Translations under genes and position numbers: made by a program
Part shown: positions 27,206 through 35,408 of the stretch, one piece after another
Layout of the letters: every line of letters starts with the position of its first letter
Numbering within the stretch: position 1 is the first letter of the stretch
DNA from: Vibrio owensii CAIM 1854 = LMG 25443
Lineage (GTDB): Bacteria; Pseudomonadota; Gammaproteobacteria; Enterobacterales; Vibrionaceae
Assembly (NCBI RefSeq): GCF_000817815.1
Contig: NZ_JPRD01000043.1
Location: 1-64,000 of the forward strand
Direction: 5' to 3'
Length of the DNA stretch: 64,000 bases
The notes under the pieces: model-generated
Told to the model about the DNA's origin: nothing
The model's database searches: none
What the model saw: the letters and a program-made list of their open reading frames with translations, nothing else

Positions 27206-27304
27206 TTAATGGAGCAGGTAGTCCATGCTGACTAGCTGCCGCCAAAGTATCGAACTGCTGACCACAACCCACAAAACGGTCTTCGCGATTTTAGCGTTTC
27301 GCAT
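27206..27304 (-). CDS. Candidate 32-residue hydrophobic protein
   Basis: A short ORF opening with MRNAKIAKTVLWVVVSSSIL, ending in MDYLLH. A GGGAA motif lies six bases before the ATG, and two hairpins follow the stop. The middle could span a membrane once, with a basic N-terminus. The overlapping frame also reads open for about 36 codons here, so coding by this frame is not proved. It could instead be a leader peptide or part of a structured RNA. Confidence 0.35.
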   Translation of the reverse strand: MRNAKIAKTVLWVVVSSSILWRQLVSMDYLLH

Positions 27305-27445
27305 GGGTATTCCCGATTATCAAAGATGAAATATTGATTGAGCCAGTTGTTTGGCTGATGCTCAGATGATACCTCAATGAATACTAGCCGAAGTTATCAC
27401 CTTTAAAACATATCGGTCTGGAATGCCTACACACTGCATCTTTTG

Positions 27446-27530
27446 AAAAAAAGCCCACCTATGGAGTGGTAGGTGGGCAAGGCTTATGTGGAGTCACAAA
27501 CTGCTACCAGCTGGAGTCGGGACCGTAGTA
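27446..27530 (-). ncRNA. Candidate small RNA with intrinsic terminator
   Basis: On the minus strand a perfect 9-bp GC-rich stem (27453-27461 with 27470-27478) is followed by T7 (27452-27446), a textbook terminator, yet no ORF ends before it. Upstream, a second stem (27502-27507 with 27538-27543) could form the body. Promoter elements near 27550-27575 are weak, so the 5' end is a guess. The gap 27540-27836 holds nothing else I can define. Confidence 0.4.
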
Positions 27531-27836
27531 GCAAGATACTTACAATATCGTTTGCTTGTGTGTTCAAAAAGGCATCTTAAATAAAGCGATTTTGGTCGAT
27601 GCCCAACAGAAAAATGGTTAATTTGCTCATCTAAAACCAAGAGGTATGGGTTATACCCAAAATCGGAAAGATTGCGCTTTATTATTTTAATATATCAATG
27701 GTTTATATTTTGGTTGGGCTTGGGTAATTACCAAGCAATGGAATTGACGAAACGATGACAAGGTGACACTGCTTCAAATAAAAATATTCAGCAGCGTCTC
27801 TGGATTAAATGTAGCGGTGTGGTGGGAGTGAAGCTC

Positions 27837-28583
27837 TTATTGCTCGTTCTGTTGCGCGGCTTTTAAGCACGATTTCTCAACGTTAATGATACCAGGGTTA
27901 CCAACGCGAACCGTTTGCAGTAAATGCTTGATCCACATCGGCAAAGATGGCGATAAGCGGTAATGAATCCAAAGACCTTGGCGTGTGTCTTTTAAGAACG
28001 TGGTATCGCGCAATAATGCTAAGTGGCGAGAGACTTTCGGCTGGCTTTCATTTAACGCGTTTTTAAGATCCGTGACCGTCAAGTCTTGTTCGTCTTCCAA
28101 AAGCATTAATATTTTCAAGCGTAGCGGATCGCTCATCAGTTTAAAGAAGCTGCTCGGATCAACATGCGTGTTGTTCTCTTCGCTATTGAGAAGCAAAAAT
28201 AGGCTAATGCGCTCCATCAGTTCTTTGGCGGTATTTTTAAATGGCTTAACGCCTTCCAGTGGTTTGGGATCAACAAGATTCCAATGCAGCTGATCGACAT
28301 CTTGCTCGAAAATAACACATTCATCTTTTGCGTTGTCACATAAGGTGATGACAAAGTCGTAGTGCTTGCTTTCAACTTCCGCATAATCTTTAGAGCGAAG
28401 CCCTTCACTCGTGATGTTTTGCCCATCTAAAACTTCAAACACTCTTGGGTCGACTTCACTTGGGTGAACGCCTGCGCTGTCAGCATGAAAACGGTCTCCT
28501 GCCATGTGGTTAAAGATCGCTTCGGCAAGTTGCGAGCGAGCGGAGTTACCAGTGCAAAGAAATAGGACTTGTTTTTTCATCAT
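27837..28583 (-). CDS. Arsenate-reductase/LMW-phosphatase fused to an ArsR-type regulator
   Basis: A 248-residue fusion. Residues 1-135 are a low-molecular-weight phosphatase/ArsC domain with the P-loop CTGNSARSQ (Cys10 to Arg16) and the acid loop WNLVDPKP. Residues 140-235 are an ArsR winged helix (SDPLRLKILMLLEDEQ, then SQPKVSRHLALLRD). The classic ArsR metal motif ELCVCDL reads DLTVTDL here, so the usual As(III) cysteines are absent. No arsenite pump gene is nearby. It may reduce arsenate, sense a different signal, or regulate through its enzymatic half. The fold calls are firm and the role is inference. Confidence 0.85.
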   Translation of the reverse strand: MMKKQVLFLCTGNSARSQLAEAIFNHMAGDRFHADSAGVHPSEVDPRVFEVLDGQNITSEGLRSKDYAEVESKHYDFVITLCDNAKDECVIFEQDVDQLHWNLVDPKPLEGVKPFKNTAKELMERISLFLLLNSEENNTHVDPSSFFKLMSDPLRLKILMLLEDEQDLTVTDLKNALNESQPKVSRHLALLRDTTFLKDTRQGLWIHYRLSPSLPMWIKHLLQTVRVGNPGIINVEKSCLKAAQQNEQ

Positions 28584-28771
28584 ATCAAACTAAAAAATGC
28601 GGAGGCGTATGCCACTGTGACCATTGATAGAAGACAGTATAACGCTGCATGGGGTGAACAAGAAGCACTCGAACGTGCATCAGGTTCTATATTAACCGTT
28701 TAGACGTGCTAGATATGAAGAATCGTGATGAAAAAGTGGGGAATAGAAAGTTGGAGTGGGAAGAGTAAAGT

Positions 28772-28802
28772 AGCCTTACTGCGACGTTTGCGCAGTAAGG
28801 CT
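28772..28802 (-). terminator. Hairpin after the dehydrogenase gene
   Basis: A perfect 12-bp stem (28772-28783 with 28791-28802) ten bases past the stop of the gene at 28812. On the minus strand the tail is only weakly T-rich. Confidence 0.75.
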
Positions 28803-28811
28803 CAATCCGAA

Positions 28812-29690
28812 TTACTTCTCTAGCTTAGTGAAGTAGTCGAAGATTACTGGTACGTCAGATTGACCTAGGCCAGCGTTTAGCGCTGATTGTAGGTTTGCAG
28901 AAGTACCTTCAGCGATAAGAGACTCAGTACCTAGGTCTTTTACCATCTCTAGGAAGTAACCAAGGTCTTTGTTTGCGTTTGCAATAGAGAAACCTAGGTT
29001 TGGATTGCCATCTACAGCGTAGTTCTTACAGAACTGCATAAATGGTGAGTTTGATGGGCCTGCAGACATGATGTCGAACAGTTGTTGACCATCAACACCA
29101 GCAAGTTTTGCAACCGCAAACGCTTGAGACATGGTTGCTACTGTTGTCATACCCATGAAGTTGTTTACAAGCTTCGTCACATGACCAGAACCTAGCGCGC
29201 CTAGGTGGAATACGTTCTCGCCTTGCTCATCAAGTACTGGCTTCACTTTGTTGAATGTATCCATGTCACCAGCAGCCATGATGTTTAGTAGGCCTTCTTT
29301 CGCGTGAGCAGGAGTACGGCCAAGAGGTGCGTCAATCATGCCTGCGCCTTTTGCCGCTAGATCTGCACCAATCTTACGAGTAGAAGCTGGGATAGAAGTA
29401 CCGAAGTCGATCAGCACTGCACCTTCTTTGATGCCTGCTAGGATACCGTCTTCTGCGTAAACCAGTTTCTCTACAACTTCTGAAGTGGTTAGACAAAGCA
29501 TCACGATGTCACTTGCTGAAGCCAGTTCTTTTGCAGAGCTTGCTTCTTTCGCACCACGAGCAACACACGCTGCAACCGCTTCTTTGTTCAGGTCCATTAC
29601 GTTTAGTTCGTAACCACGGTTTTGTAGGTTCTCAACCATGTTGCCGCCCATTAGACCTAGTCCAATGAAACCAATCACAGGTTTTGTCAT
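28812..29690 (-). CDS. 3-hydroxyisobutyrate dehydrogenase-family oxidoreductase
   Basis: A 292-residue beta-hydroxyacid dehydrogenase. The N-terminal NAD(P) motif is GFIGLGLMGGNM. The substrate-binding block is DAPLGRTPAHAKEGLL, where the family usually has DAPVSGG. The catalytic Lys is in GSGHVTKLVNN. It could be tartronate-semialdehyde or succinic-semialdehyde reductase-like; the altered DAPLGRT motif points to a distinct substrate. It is divergent from the YhcH-family gene across an operator-like palindrome, which suggests a shared sugar-acid pathway. Confidence 0.85.
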   Translation of the reverse strand: MTKPVIGFIGLGLMGGNMVENLQNRGYELNVMDLNKEAVAACVARGAKEASSAKELASASDIVMLCLTTSEVVEKLVYAEDGILAGIKEGAVLIDFGTSIPASTRKIGADLAAKGAGMIDAPLGRTPAHAKEGLLNIMAAGDMDTFNKVKPVLDEQGENVFHLGALGSGHVTKLVNNFMGMTTVATMSQAFAVAKLAGVDGQQLFDIMSAGPSNSPFMQFCKNYAVDGNPNLGFSIANANKDLGYFLEMVKDLGTESLIAEGTSANLQSALNAGLGQSDVPVIFDYFTKLEK

Positions 29691-29710
29691 ATCTAACTCC
29701 TAAAATATAC

Positions 29711-29738
29711 TATTGTATGATTATATGGTCATTATAAT
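29711..29738. promoter_or_regulatory. Palindromic operator candidate between dehydrogenase and YhcH genes
   Basis: An AT-rich imperfect palindrome; the core 29717-29732 reads ATGA-N2-ATAT-N2-TCAT. It lies about 20 bp before the dehydrogenase start, suggesting a repressor site. No regulator gene is adjacent. Confidence 0.4.
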
Positions 29739-29996
29739 ATTCGCCTGTCTGGAATTTGCAATGAAAAAATTGCCCAAATGTGTTGTCGGATCTCAGTTTC
29801 TTCTTGTGAATTAAATTTTATGTTTTTGTTTTTAATTCATATCAATGGGTTATGTTCAGTTTTGACGCTTGAAAAGGTTGAGAAGCTAGAGGCATGAATT
29901 CACGGTTTTGTGATCTGGCGAGCATACAAGTCATCGTAAGTAGAATAAGTTCATTTGTATTACAAATATATCTTGTTTTATTTACTTGAGGCATTT

Positions 29997-30464
29997 ATGC
30001 ACACCGGACATTTAGCACACTTAACGTTCCTTTCTTATTTATCTCCTAAGCTGCAAAGCGTCATCGAGATAGCAAAAGATAAGCTCAGCACACCGATTGA
30101 AAATGGTAAGTATGAGTTATTTGGAGAATCGGCTTTTATGATGGTGGTTGAAGAGCAAACTCAGCCACTTGAACACCGACGTTCTGAGATCCACCGTAAC
30201 TATCTAGATGTACAAATCCTGCTCGAAGGTGAAGAGGTATTTGGCTACAGTTTGAATCCTTTCACAGCAATAGAAGAAGACCTGCTAACAGATAAAGACG
30301 TGGCCTTCAGTGAACAGTTGGTTGATGAGAAGTTCATAAAAGTGGGGGCCGGAGAGTTCATTATTTTCTATCCGGGGCAACCGCATCGCCCATTGGTTGC
30401 TACAGAGACAGGACCGGCATCAGTTCGTAAGGCAATCATCAAAGTACATAAAGATTTTTTGTAA
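29997..30464 (+). CDS. YhcH/YjgK/YiaL-family protein (cupin-like)
   Basis: A 155-residue member of the DUF386 family, which includes NanQ/YhcH and EbgC. Family hallmarks are HRRSEIHRNYLDVQILLEGEE and the metal-ligand block IIFYPGQPHRP. These proteins act on sugar anomers or sugar acids. The ATG at 29997 gives the family length; the frame is open further upstream through a low-complexity leader. Together with the divergent dehydrogenase and the downstream MFS gene it suggests uptake and use of a sugar acid, but no sialic acid gene is present. Confidence 0.88.
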   Translation: MHTGHLAHLTFLSYLSPKLQSVIEIAKDKLSTPIENGKYELFGESAFMMVVEEQTQPLEHRRSEIHRNYLDVQILLEGEEVFGYSLNPFTAIEEDLLTDKDVAFSEQLVDEKFIKVGAGEFIIFYPGQPHRPLVATETGPASVRKAIIKVHKDFL

Positions 30465-30489
30465 AATAAACTTTAAAAAATAACGACAT

Positions 30490-30527
30490 AGCCGCTTTTT
30501 AAACGCAAGTTTAGAGGCGGTTTTTTA
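30490..30527 (+). terminator. Terminator of the YhcH-family gene
   Basis: A two-part stem (GCCGC with GGCGG-type pairing outside and TAAAC with GTTTA inside a GCAA loop) followed by T6. It separates this gene from the MFS gene. Confidence 0.75.
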
Positions 30528-30639
30528 TTCTAACTTTCGGAAATTTAAGTAAAAAACAGAAAGTAAATACATAATAATGATATTGCGAATTTGTTACATT
30601 TGGCGGTATGATGGCGGCTTCATATCCTAAGGACTCATC

Positions 30640-31821
30640 ATGAATATGCCACAGAAAAGTTGGAGAACGCCACAAAACTTTCTTCTGCTGATTTCCATTA
30701 TTGTTCCTATTGCCTTCTCCACTTGGATGGCGCTACTGAACAACTTCGTTATCGAAAAAGCCAACTTTGATGGTGCTGATATCGGCTTACTGCAAAGTGT
30801 GCGTGAGATTCCCGGTTTTCTTGCTTTCACTGTTGTCTTTGTTTTGCTGTTTATCCGCGAGCAACGTTTTATGTTGGTCTCGCTCGCCATGCTGACACTG
30901 GGCACGGCAATCACAGGTTACTTCCCATCTTTGTTTGGACTTCTTTTTACTACCTTGTTGATGTCGACTGGTTTCCACTATTTCGAAACACTGAAGCAAT
31001 CTTTGTCCTTACAATGGCTTTCTAAAGAAGAAGCGCCAGAGATGCTTGGTAAGTTCATCTCGGTTGGGGCGTTGGCATCTTTAATTACCTATGGTGCGAT
31101 TTGGGTACTGCTAGAACAGCTGAAGTTGGATTTTAAGACGGTCTATTTATTGACAGGCGGTACGGGTTTTATCCTGATTATGGTGATGGCGTTTGCGTTC
31201 CCTGAATTCAAAACGGAAGTACCACAAAACAAAAAGTTGGTGCTGCGTAAGCGCTACTGGCTTTACTATGCATTGACCTTTATGAGCGGTGCTCGCCGTC
31301 AAATCTTCACGGTCTTCGCTGGTTTCTTGATGGTGGAGAAGTTTGGCTATTCGGCAGCGGACATCACATTGCTTTTCTTAATCAACTATTTGTTCAACTT
31401 CCTGTTTGCTAAACGTATTGGTCGCTTTATCGGAGCCGTTGGTGAGCGCAAAGCATTGATGTTTGAATATGTGGGATTGATTTTTGTCTTCGTCGGCTAC
31501 GGTTTAGTGCAAACCGCGGAGTGGGCGGCAGCATTGTACGTGATTGACCATTTGTTCTTTGCGCTGGCACTCGCAATCAAAACTTACTTCCAGAAGATTG
31601 CCGATCCGGCAGATATGGCATCAACCGCTGGTGTGGCGTTTACCATCAACCACATTGCTGCTGTCGTGATTCCGGTAACCTTTGGTGTGATTTGGTTGGT
31701 TTCACCTTCAAGCGTGTTTTACATCGGTGCCGCTATGGCTGCAGTGAGCTTGTTACTGTCTTTGAATATCCCAGCTAAGCCGGGAGAGGGTAATGAAACA
31801 CGTGTGTTGAGATGGAACTAA
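30640..31821 (+). CDS. MFS transporter
   Basis: A 393-residue inner-membrane protein with about 12 hydrophobic segments and the six-plus-six symmetry of the major facilitator family. A charged middle loop, FKTEVPQNKKLVLRKRYW, separates the halves. The ribosome site is AAGGA seven bases before the ATG. The substrate is unknown. Its position beside the YhcH and dehydrogenase genes suggests an organic acid or sugar derivative, but a terminator lies between them. Confidence 0.85.
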   Translation: MNMPQKSWRTPQNFLLLISIIVPIAFSTWMALLNNFVIEKANFDGADIGLLQSVREIPGFLAFTVVFVLLFIREQRFMLVSLAMLTLGTAITGYFPSLFGLLFTTLLMSTGFHYFETLKQSLSLQWLSKEEAPEMLGKFISVGALASLITYGAIWVLLEQLKLDFKTVYLLTGGTGFILIMVMAFAFPEFKTEVPQNKKLVLRKRYWLYYALTFMSGARRQIFTVFAGFLMVEKFGYSAADITLLFLINYLFNFLFAKRIGRFIGAVGERKALMFEYVGLIFVFVGYGLVQTAEWAAALYVIDHLFFALALAIKTYFQKIADPADMASTAGVAFTINHIAAVVIPVTFGVIWLVSPSSVFYIGAAMAAVSLLLSLNIPAKPGEGNETRVLRWN

Positions 31822-31865
31822 GTTAGTGCTTACTACTCAATAAGTTAACGCGAAAACTGGTTATA

Positions 31866-31895
31866 AAAATGGGATGCAGAGGCATCCCATTTTTG
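31866..31895. terminator. Bidirectional terminator between MFS gene and ecfT
   Basis: A 12-bp stem (31866-31877 with 31882-31893) around an AGAG loop, with A and T flanks, between convergent genes. Confidence 0.92.
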
Positions 31896-31925
31896 TATTC
31901 GGTTTTCAACGTGAGACTGGTTCGT

Positions 31926-32765
31926 TTAGAACGGATACCAAAACAGTTGAGTGTCTATGACGCGTTTGCTAATCGCTGCGGCAACAATCACGACGATGCC
32001 TGCCATACACACCATATCGGCTTTGGTCAGCGGTTTTAGGCTGTACCAAGTACGAGAAGAGTGACGCCCAAAACCACGCAATGTCATCGCATTAGAGATT
32101 TGGTCGGCGCGATCTAGGCTAGAGAAAATCAAAGGGCCTAAGATCTTAGAAACGTTCTTCATGCGGGTAAACAACGGCGCTTTCTTACTCAGTTCAACAC
32201 CACGAGCTTGTTGAGCGTGCATGATGTTCACGAAGTCTTTCTTCACTTCTGGCAAGTAACGCAAGGTCAAACTGACTGCATAAGCGATTTTGTAAGGCAC
32301 ACCCATACGGTTCAAACTTGCTGCAAACTCAGTAGGATGCGTAGTAAACACAAACACCAAAGCAATTGGGAACATACTGAAGTATTTCAGTGTCACGGTA
32401 ACCAAATAGAACAAGGTCTCTTGAGTAAGTGAGTAATTACCCGGTAACGATAACAATACCGTTGTTGAGCCCATGTATTCACTGCCTTGCTGCGGCGCTA
32501 ATGCGAACATAAACAGCGCATTAATCAATAAAACACTGCCTGTACCGATCAGTAAAGGCTTGTACACATGGAAAGGTACCTTGGTCATTTTTAACAAACC
32601 AAGACCTACAACGATCAGTAGAGCAATGATGCGCAAATCAAAGGTTGTAAGTACCACCGTTACCCACGCAATGAACATCAAAAATTTGGTAATGCCATTG
32701 AGTTTGTGCAGTGGTGATTGGGTATCGATGTAGTTGATACCAAACTTCATCTTGTTGTCTTTCAT
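31926..32765 (-). CDS. ecfT: ECF transporter transmembrane subunit EcfT
   Basis: A 279-residue protein with five or six membrane helices in the N-terminal part. It carries the two Ala-Arg-Gly-type coupling motifs of EcfT: HAQQARGVEL and AMTLRGFGR, which contact the ATPases. Its start overlaps the stop of the ATPase gene by four bases. It completes a dedicated ECF importer with the two upstream genes. Confidence 0.9.
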   Translation of the reverse strand: MKDNKMKFGINYIDTQSPLHKLNGITKFLMFIAWVTVVLTTFDLRIIALLIVVGLGLLKMTKVPFHVYKPLLIGTGSVLLINALFMFALAPQQGSEYMGSTTVLLSLPGNYSLTQETLFYLVTVTLKYFSMFPIALVFVFTTHPTEFAASLNRMGVPYKIAYAVSLTLRYLPEVKKDFVNIMHAQQARGVELSKKAPLFTRMKNVSKILGPLIFSSLDRADQISNAMTLRGFGRHSSRTWYSLKPLTKADMVCMAGIVVIVAAAISKRVIDTQLFWYPF

Positions 32766-34543
32766 GCCACTACTTTCTCAATTTTCTTAGCATCATTATT
32801 TTGTGAATCTTGAGCTTCTGAAGTTTGTACATCGGCGTTGTTTTCATGCTCTCGACGCGCTTTTTCAACGTCAATAAAGTGCTGCATAAAGTCGTTTGTG
32901 TTCTCAATGCCTAACTCAGTAGCCAGTTCATACAAGCTAGTCGTCGCCAAGTTTGCTTGGTCTAACAGTGCTGGGGAACTAAACACTTCGGTCATTGGTG
33001 CGTCGGCAATCAACTTGCTATCAGCAATCACGATGGAACGAGTGGTGTACTCCAAGACCAAGTGCATGTCATGAGAGATGATCATCACCGTAATGCCAAG
33101 TTCACGATTAAGCTTCTCGATAAAGCTCAGCATTGATGTGTAGTTACGATAATCTTGACCAGCAGTAGGCTCGTCCAGAATCAAAAGCTCAGGCTCTAGG
33201 GCAAGAATCGATGCAATCGTCACACGCTTCTTCTGACCGTAGCTTAATGCTTCAATTGGCCAGTGGCGGTACTTGCTCAAACCACACAGCTCAAGGACTT
33301 CCAATACCTTCGCTTCGACTAGTGTCTCTTCAACGCCACGGTTACGCAGGCCGAAAGCCACTTCGTCGAAAATCATGTGATGCGAAATCATATGATTTGG
33401 GTTTTGCATTACCACGCCAACCTTTTGGCTGCGCTCGAAAATGGTTAGCTCGTTTAAGTCTTGGCCGTTCAAGATCATCGAACCTTGGTCTGGTTCAATC
33501 ACGCCCATCACAAGCTTAGTGATGGTGGATTTACCAGAGCCGTTTTTACCCAAAACCGAAACGAATTCGCCGCGTTTTACATCGAAGCTAACGTCTTCAA
33601 GTGCGTTTTTCTCACCATCGTATGAATAGGTAAGGTTGCGAACAGCCAGAAGAGTCTCGGCTTGCTTTTCAACGTTGGTTGCTTTTGAGGCTTCAAACCA
33701 TGCGCTGACGGCGGATTGGTATTGCGCCAATGGCAATGTGCTTAAGCTCGATGGCTTTGCATCGCCTTCAATCGCGCAGCCTGCTTCTTTCAAAGCAGAA
33801 AGGTAAAGAGGCTCACGGATACCGTATTCTTCAAGAAGCGGGGACGCTAAGATTTCATCTGGTGTGGTATCTGCGATGATTTCACCACTTTCCATCAGAA
33901 TGATACGGTCAACAGAGCGGTGCAGTACATCCTCAAGACGGTGCTCGATAATGATGATGGTTTTACCCGTTTCACGGTGCAGATCATCGATAATCTCGAT
34001 GGTCTTCTTACCCGTCTTTGGATCAAGGGCAGCAAGTGGTTCGTCAAACAACAAGATGTCGACGTCATCGACTAAAATACCCGCCAAAGAAACGCGCTGC
34101 TTTTGACCGCCTGATAAATCGTGAGGAGAGCGATCTAACATCTGTTCCAAATCGACCATTTTGGCCGTCGCTTTGACCAATGGGTACATGTCGATGTTAG
34201 ACATCAATTGGTTTTCCAACGCGAATGCGATGTCTTCACCAATGCTCAACCCAACAAATTGGCTGTCCGTATCTTGCAGTACGGTACCAACTTGTTCGGT
34301 GAATTGGTGCATGTCAAAAGGGGAGGTGTCTTGACCGTTGATGGTCAGTTGGCCACTGGTTTCCCCTTTGATAGCGTGTGGGATCAGTCCGTTAAGACAT
34401 TGGCCAAGGGTAGATTTACCACTACCACTTGGACCGATAATGACGATTTTCTCTCCTTTCTCTATCCTTAGATTGATATTTTTTAGCGTCGGTTTGTCCA
34501 GCGACTCATATCTAAAAGAGAAGTTAGAAAATTCGATTGTCAT
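32762..34543 (-). CDS. Fused double ATPase of an ECF transporter (EcfA-EcfA')
   Basis: A 593-residue protein with two ABC cassettes. The first has GPSGSGKSTL, LSGGQKQRV and ILLFDEPLAALD. The second has GKNGSGKSTI, LSYGQKKRV and LLILDEPTAGQD. ECF transporters usually have two separate ATPases; here they are one polypeptide with a linker at about 255-300 and an Asn/Glu-rich C-terminal tail. It drives import by the neighbouring S and T subunits. It starts six bases after the S-component gene. Confidence 0.9.
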   Translation of the reverse strand: MTIEFSNFSFRYESLDKPTLKNINLRIEKGEKIVIIGPSGSGKSTLGQCLNGLIPHAIKGETSGQLTINGQDTSPFDMHQFTEQVGTVLQDTDSQFVGLSIGEDIAFALENQLMSNIDMYPLVKATAKMVDLEQMLDRSPHDLSGGQKQRVSLAGILVDDVDILLFDEPLAALDPKTGKKTIEIIDDLHRETGKTIIIIEHRLEDVLHRSVDRIILMESGEIIADTTPDEILASPLLEEYGIREPLYLSALKEAGCAIEGDAKPSSLSTLPLAQYQSAVSAWFEASKATNVEKQAETLLAVRNLTYSYDGEKNALEDVSFDVKRGEFVSVLGKNGSGKSTITKLVMGVIEPDQGSMILNGQDLNELTIFERSQKVGVVMQNPNHMISHHMIFDEVAFGLRNRGVEETLVEAKVLEVLELCGLSKYRHWPIEALSYGQKKRVTIASILALEPELLILDEPTAGQDYRNYTSMLSFIEKLNRELGITVMIISHDMHLVLEYTTRSIVIADSKLIADAPMTEVFSSPALLDQANLATTSLYELATELGIENTNDFMQHFIDVEKARREHENNADVQTSEAQDSQNNDAKKIEKVVA

Positions 34544-34549
34544 TCGACA

Positions 34550-35098
34550 TTAAGCCTCTGCTAAGTTGCGGCTTTGCTTGTTACGTTTTGCGACAGACTT
34601 AAGAATGAAGAAGCCAACAATAGCAATAAGAATGGTGTTACCCAGTGCGATGATCGACAGCTGTGTAAATACCTTAGTGAACGGTTCTGCATACAAGATG
34701 GTGTCTAGGAAGGCTGAGCAGCCGTAACCAAATACGTTACCCAATAGAGCAAGCACCACGAACAACGCGAAGTCTTTCATATTGAAGTCACCTTTCTCTA
34801 GGCGGTTGCGTGTTAGAGAAGGGAAAAGACCGATAATTAAACCGACAATGCCTGAACCAAGTACCCAAGTTAGCCATACGCCCCAGCCTGCAAATAGGTC
34901 AGTAACCCAGTGGCCAATGAAGCCAACCAAGAAGCCTACAAGAGGGCCGAATAACACTGAGAACAATGCCAATACCGCCATTGCTGGTTTCAGCGTCGTG
35001 TTTGCAAACACAGGAATGCCAAACATTGGCAAACCGCCGATGCCGTATAGCGCAGCACCGATTGCAATAACCACTACGGTTTTAGCAGAAAGATTCAT
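34550..35098 (-). CDS. ECF transporter substrate-binding (S) component, UPF0397 family
   Basis: A 182-residue membrane protein with about five to six helices. The signature is GIGGLPMFGIPVFANTTLKP near the start, then GPLVGFLVGFIGHWVTDLF. This is the UPF0397 / ECF-riboflavin-type S family. The vitamin or other substrate is not established for this branch. It is the first gene of the ecf operon and is preceded by a leader of about 190 nt. Confidence 0.88.
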   Translation of the reverse strand: MNLSAKTVVVIAIGAALYGIGGLPMFGIPVFANTTLKPAMAVLALFSVLFGPLVGFLVGFIGHWVTDLFAGWGVWLTWVLGSGIVGLIIGLFPSLTRNRLEKGDFNMKDFALFVVLALLGNVFGYGCSAFLDTILYAEPFTKVFTQLSIIALGNTILIAIVGFFILKSVAKRNKQSRNLAEA

Positions 35099-35322
35099 AG
35101 ATAACCTCAGTTCAATTGTCGATTTTAAAGAACGTTCACTTGCTTTGTTTTATAGCGCTGATTGTGTAACAAAGTTAGGAAACAACCAAGCTGCTTATTG
35201 TTTGCTCTGTTTTTCTTCAAGAAATGTGTGATTGGATTCACGCATCCCATTGACTGGCTTAGTTTTTCAGCAAGCATCAAAAATAAGGCGCGCATTATAC
35301 AGAATATTGATAAAAGTGGGAA
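35099..35322 (-). promoter_or_regulatory. Promoter and long leader of the ECF operon
   Basis: On the minus strand a perfect TATAAT (35294-35299) has TTCCCA 17 bp upstream (35317-35322). Transcription from it would leave about 190 nt of leader before the S-component ATG. I do not recognise a TPP, FMN, cobalamin or preQ1 consensus in it, but leaders of vitamin importers often hold riboswitches. Confidence 0.55.
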
Positions 35323-35352
35323 TGCTATCTATCTGGATGGCTAGAATGAAAA

Positions 35353-35375
35353 CAGGGGCTGACTGTCAGCCCCTG
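35353..35375 (-). terminator. Terminator of the yiaWV operon
   Basis: A 10-bp GC-rich stem (35353-35362 with 35366-35375) with a tight loop, followed on the minus strand by T4. It lies about 34 bp past the yiaV stop. Confidence 0.85.
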
Positions 35376-35408
35376 ATTACACTTTTTGATGCGTTTTTCG
35401 CCATTAAA

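Noticed and set aside
27446..27545. Qrr-type quorum sRNA
   Set aside because: The conserved Qrr core is absent and there is no sigma-54-like promoter before it that I can see.
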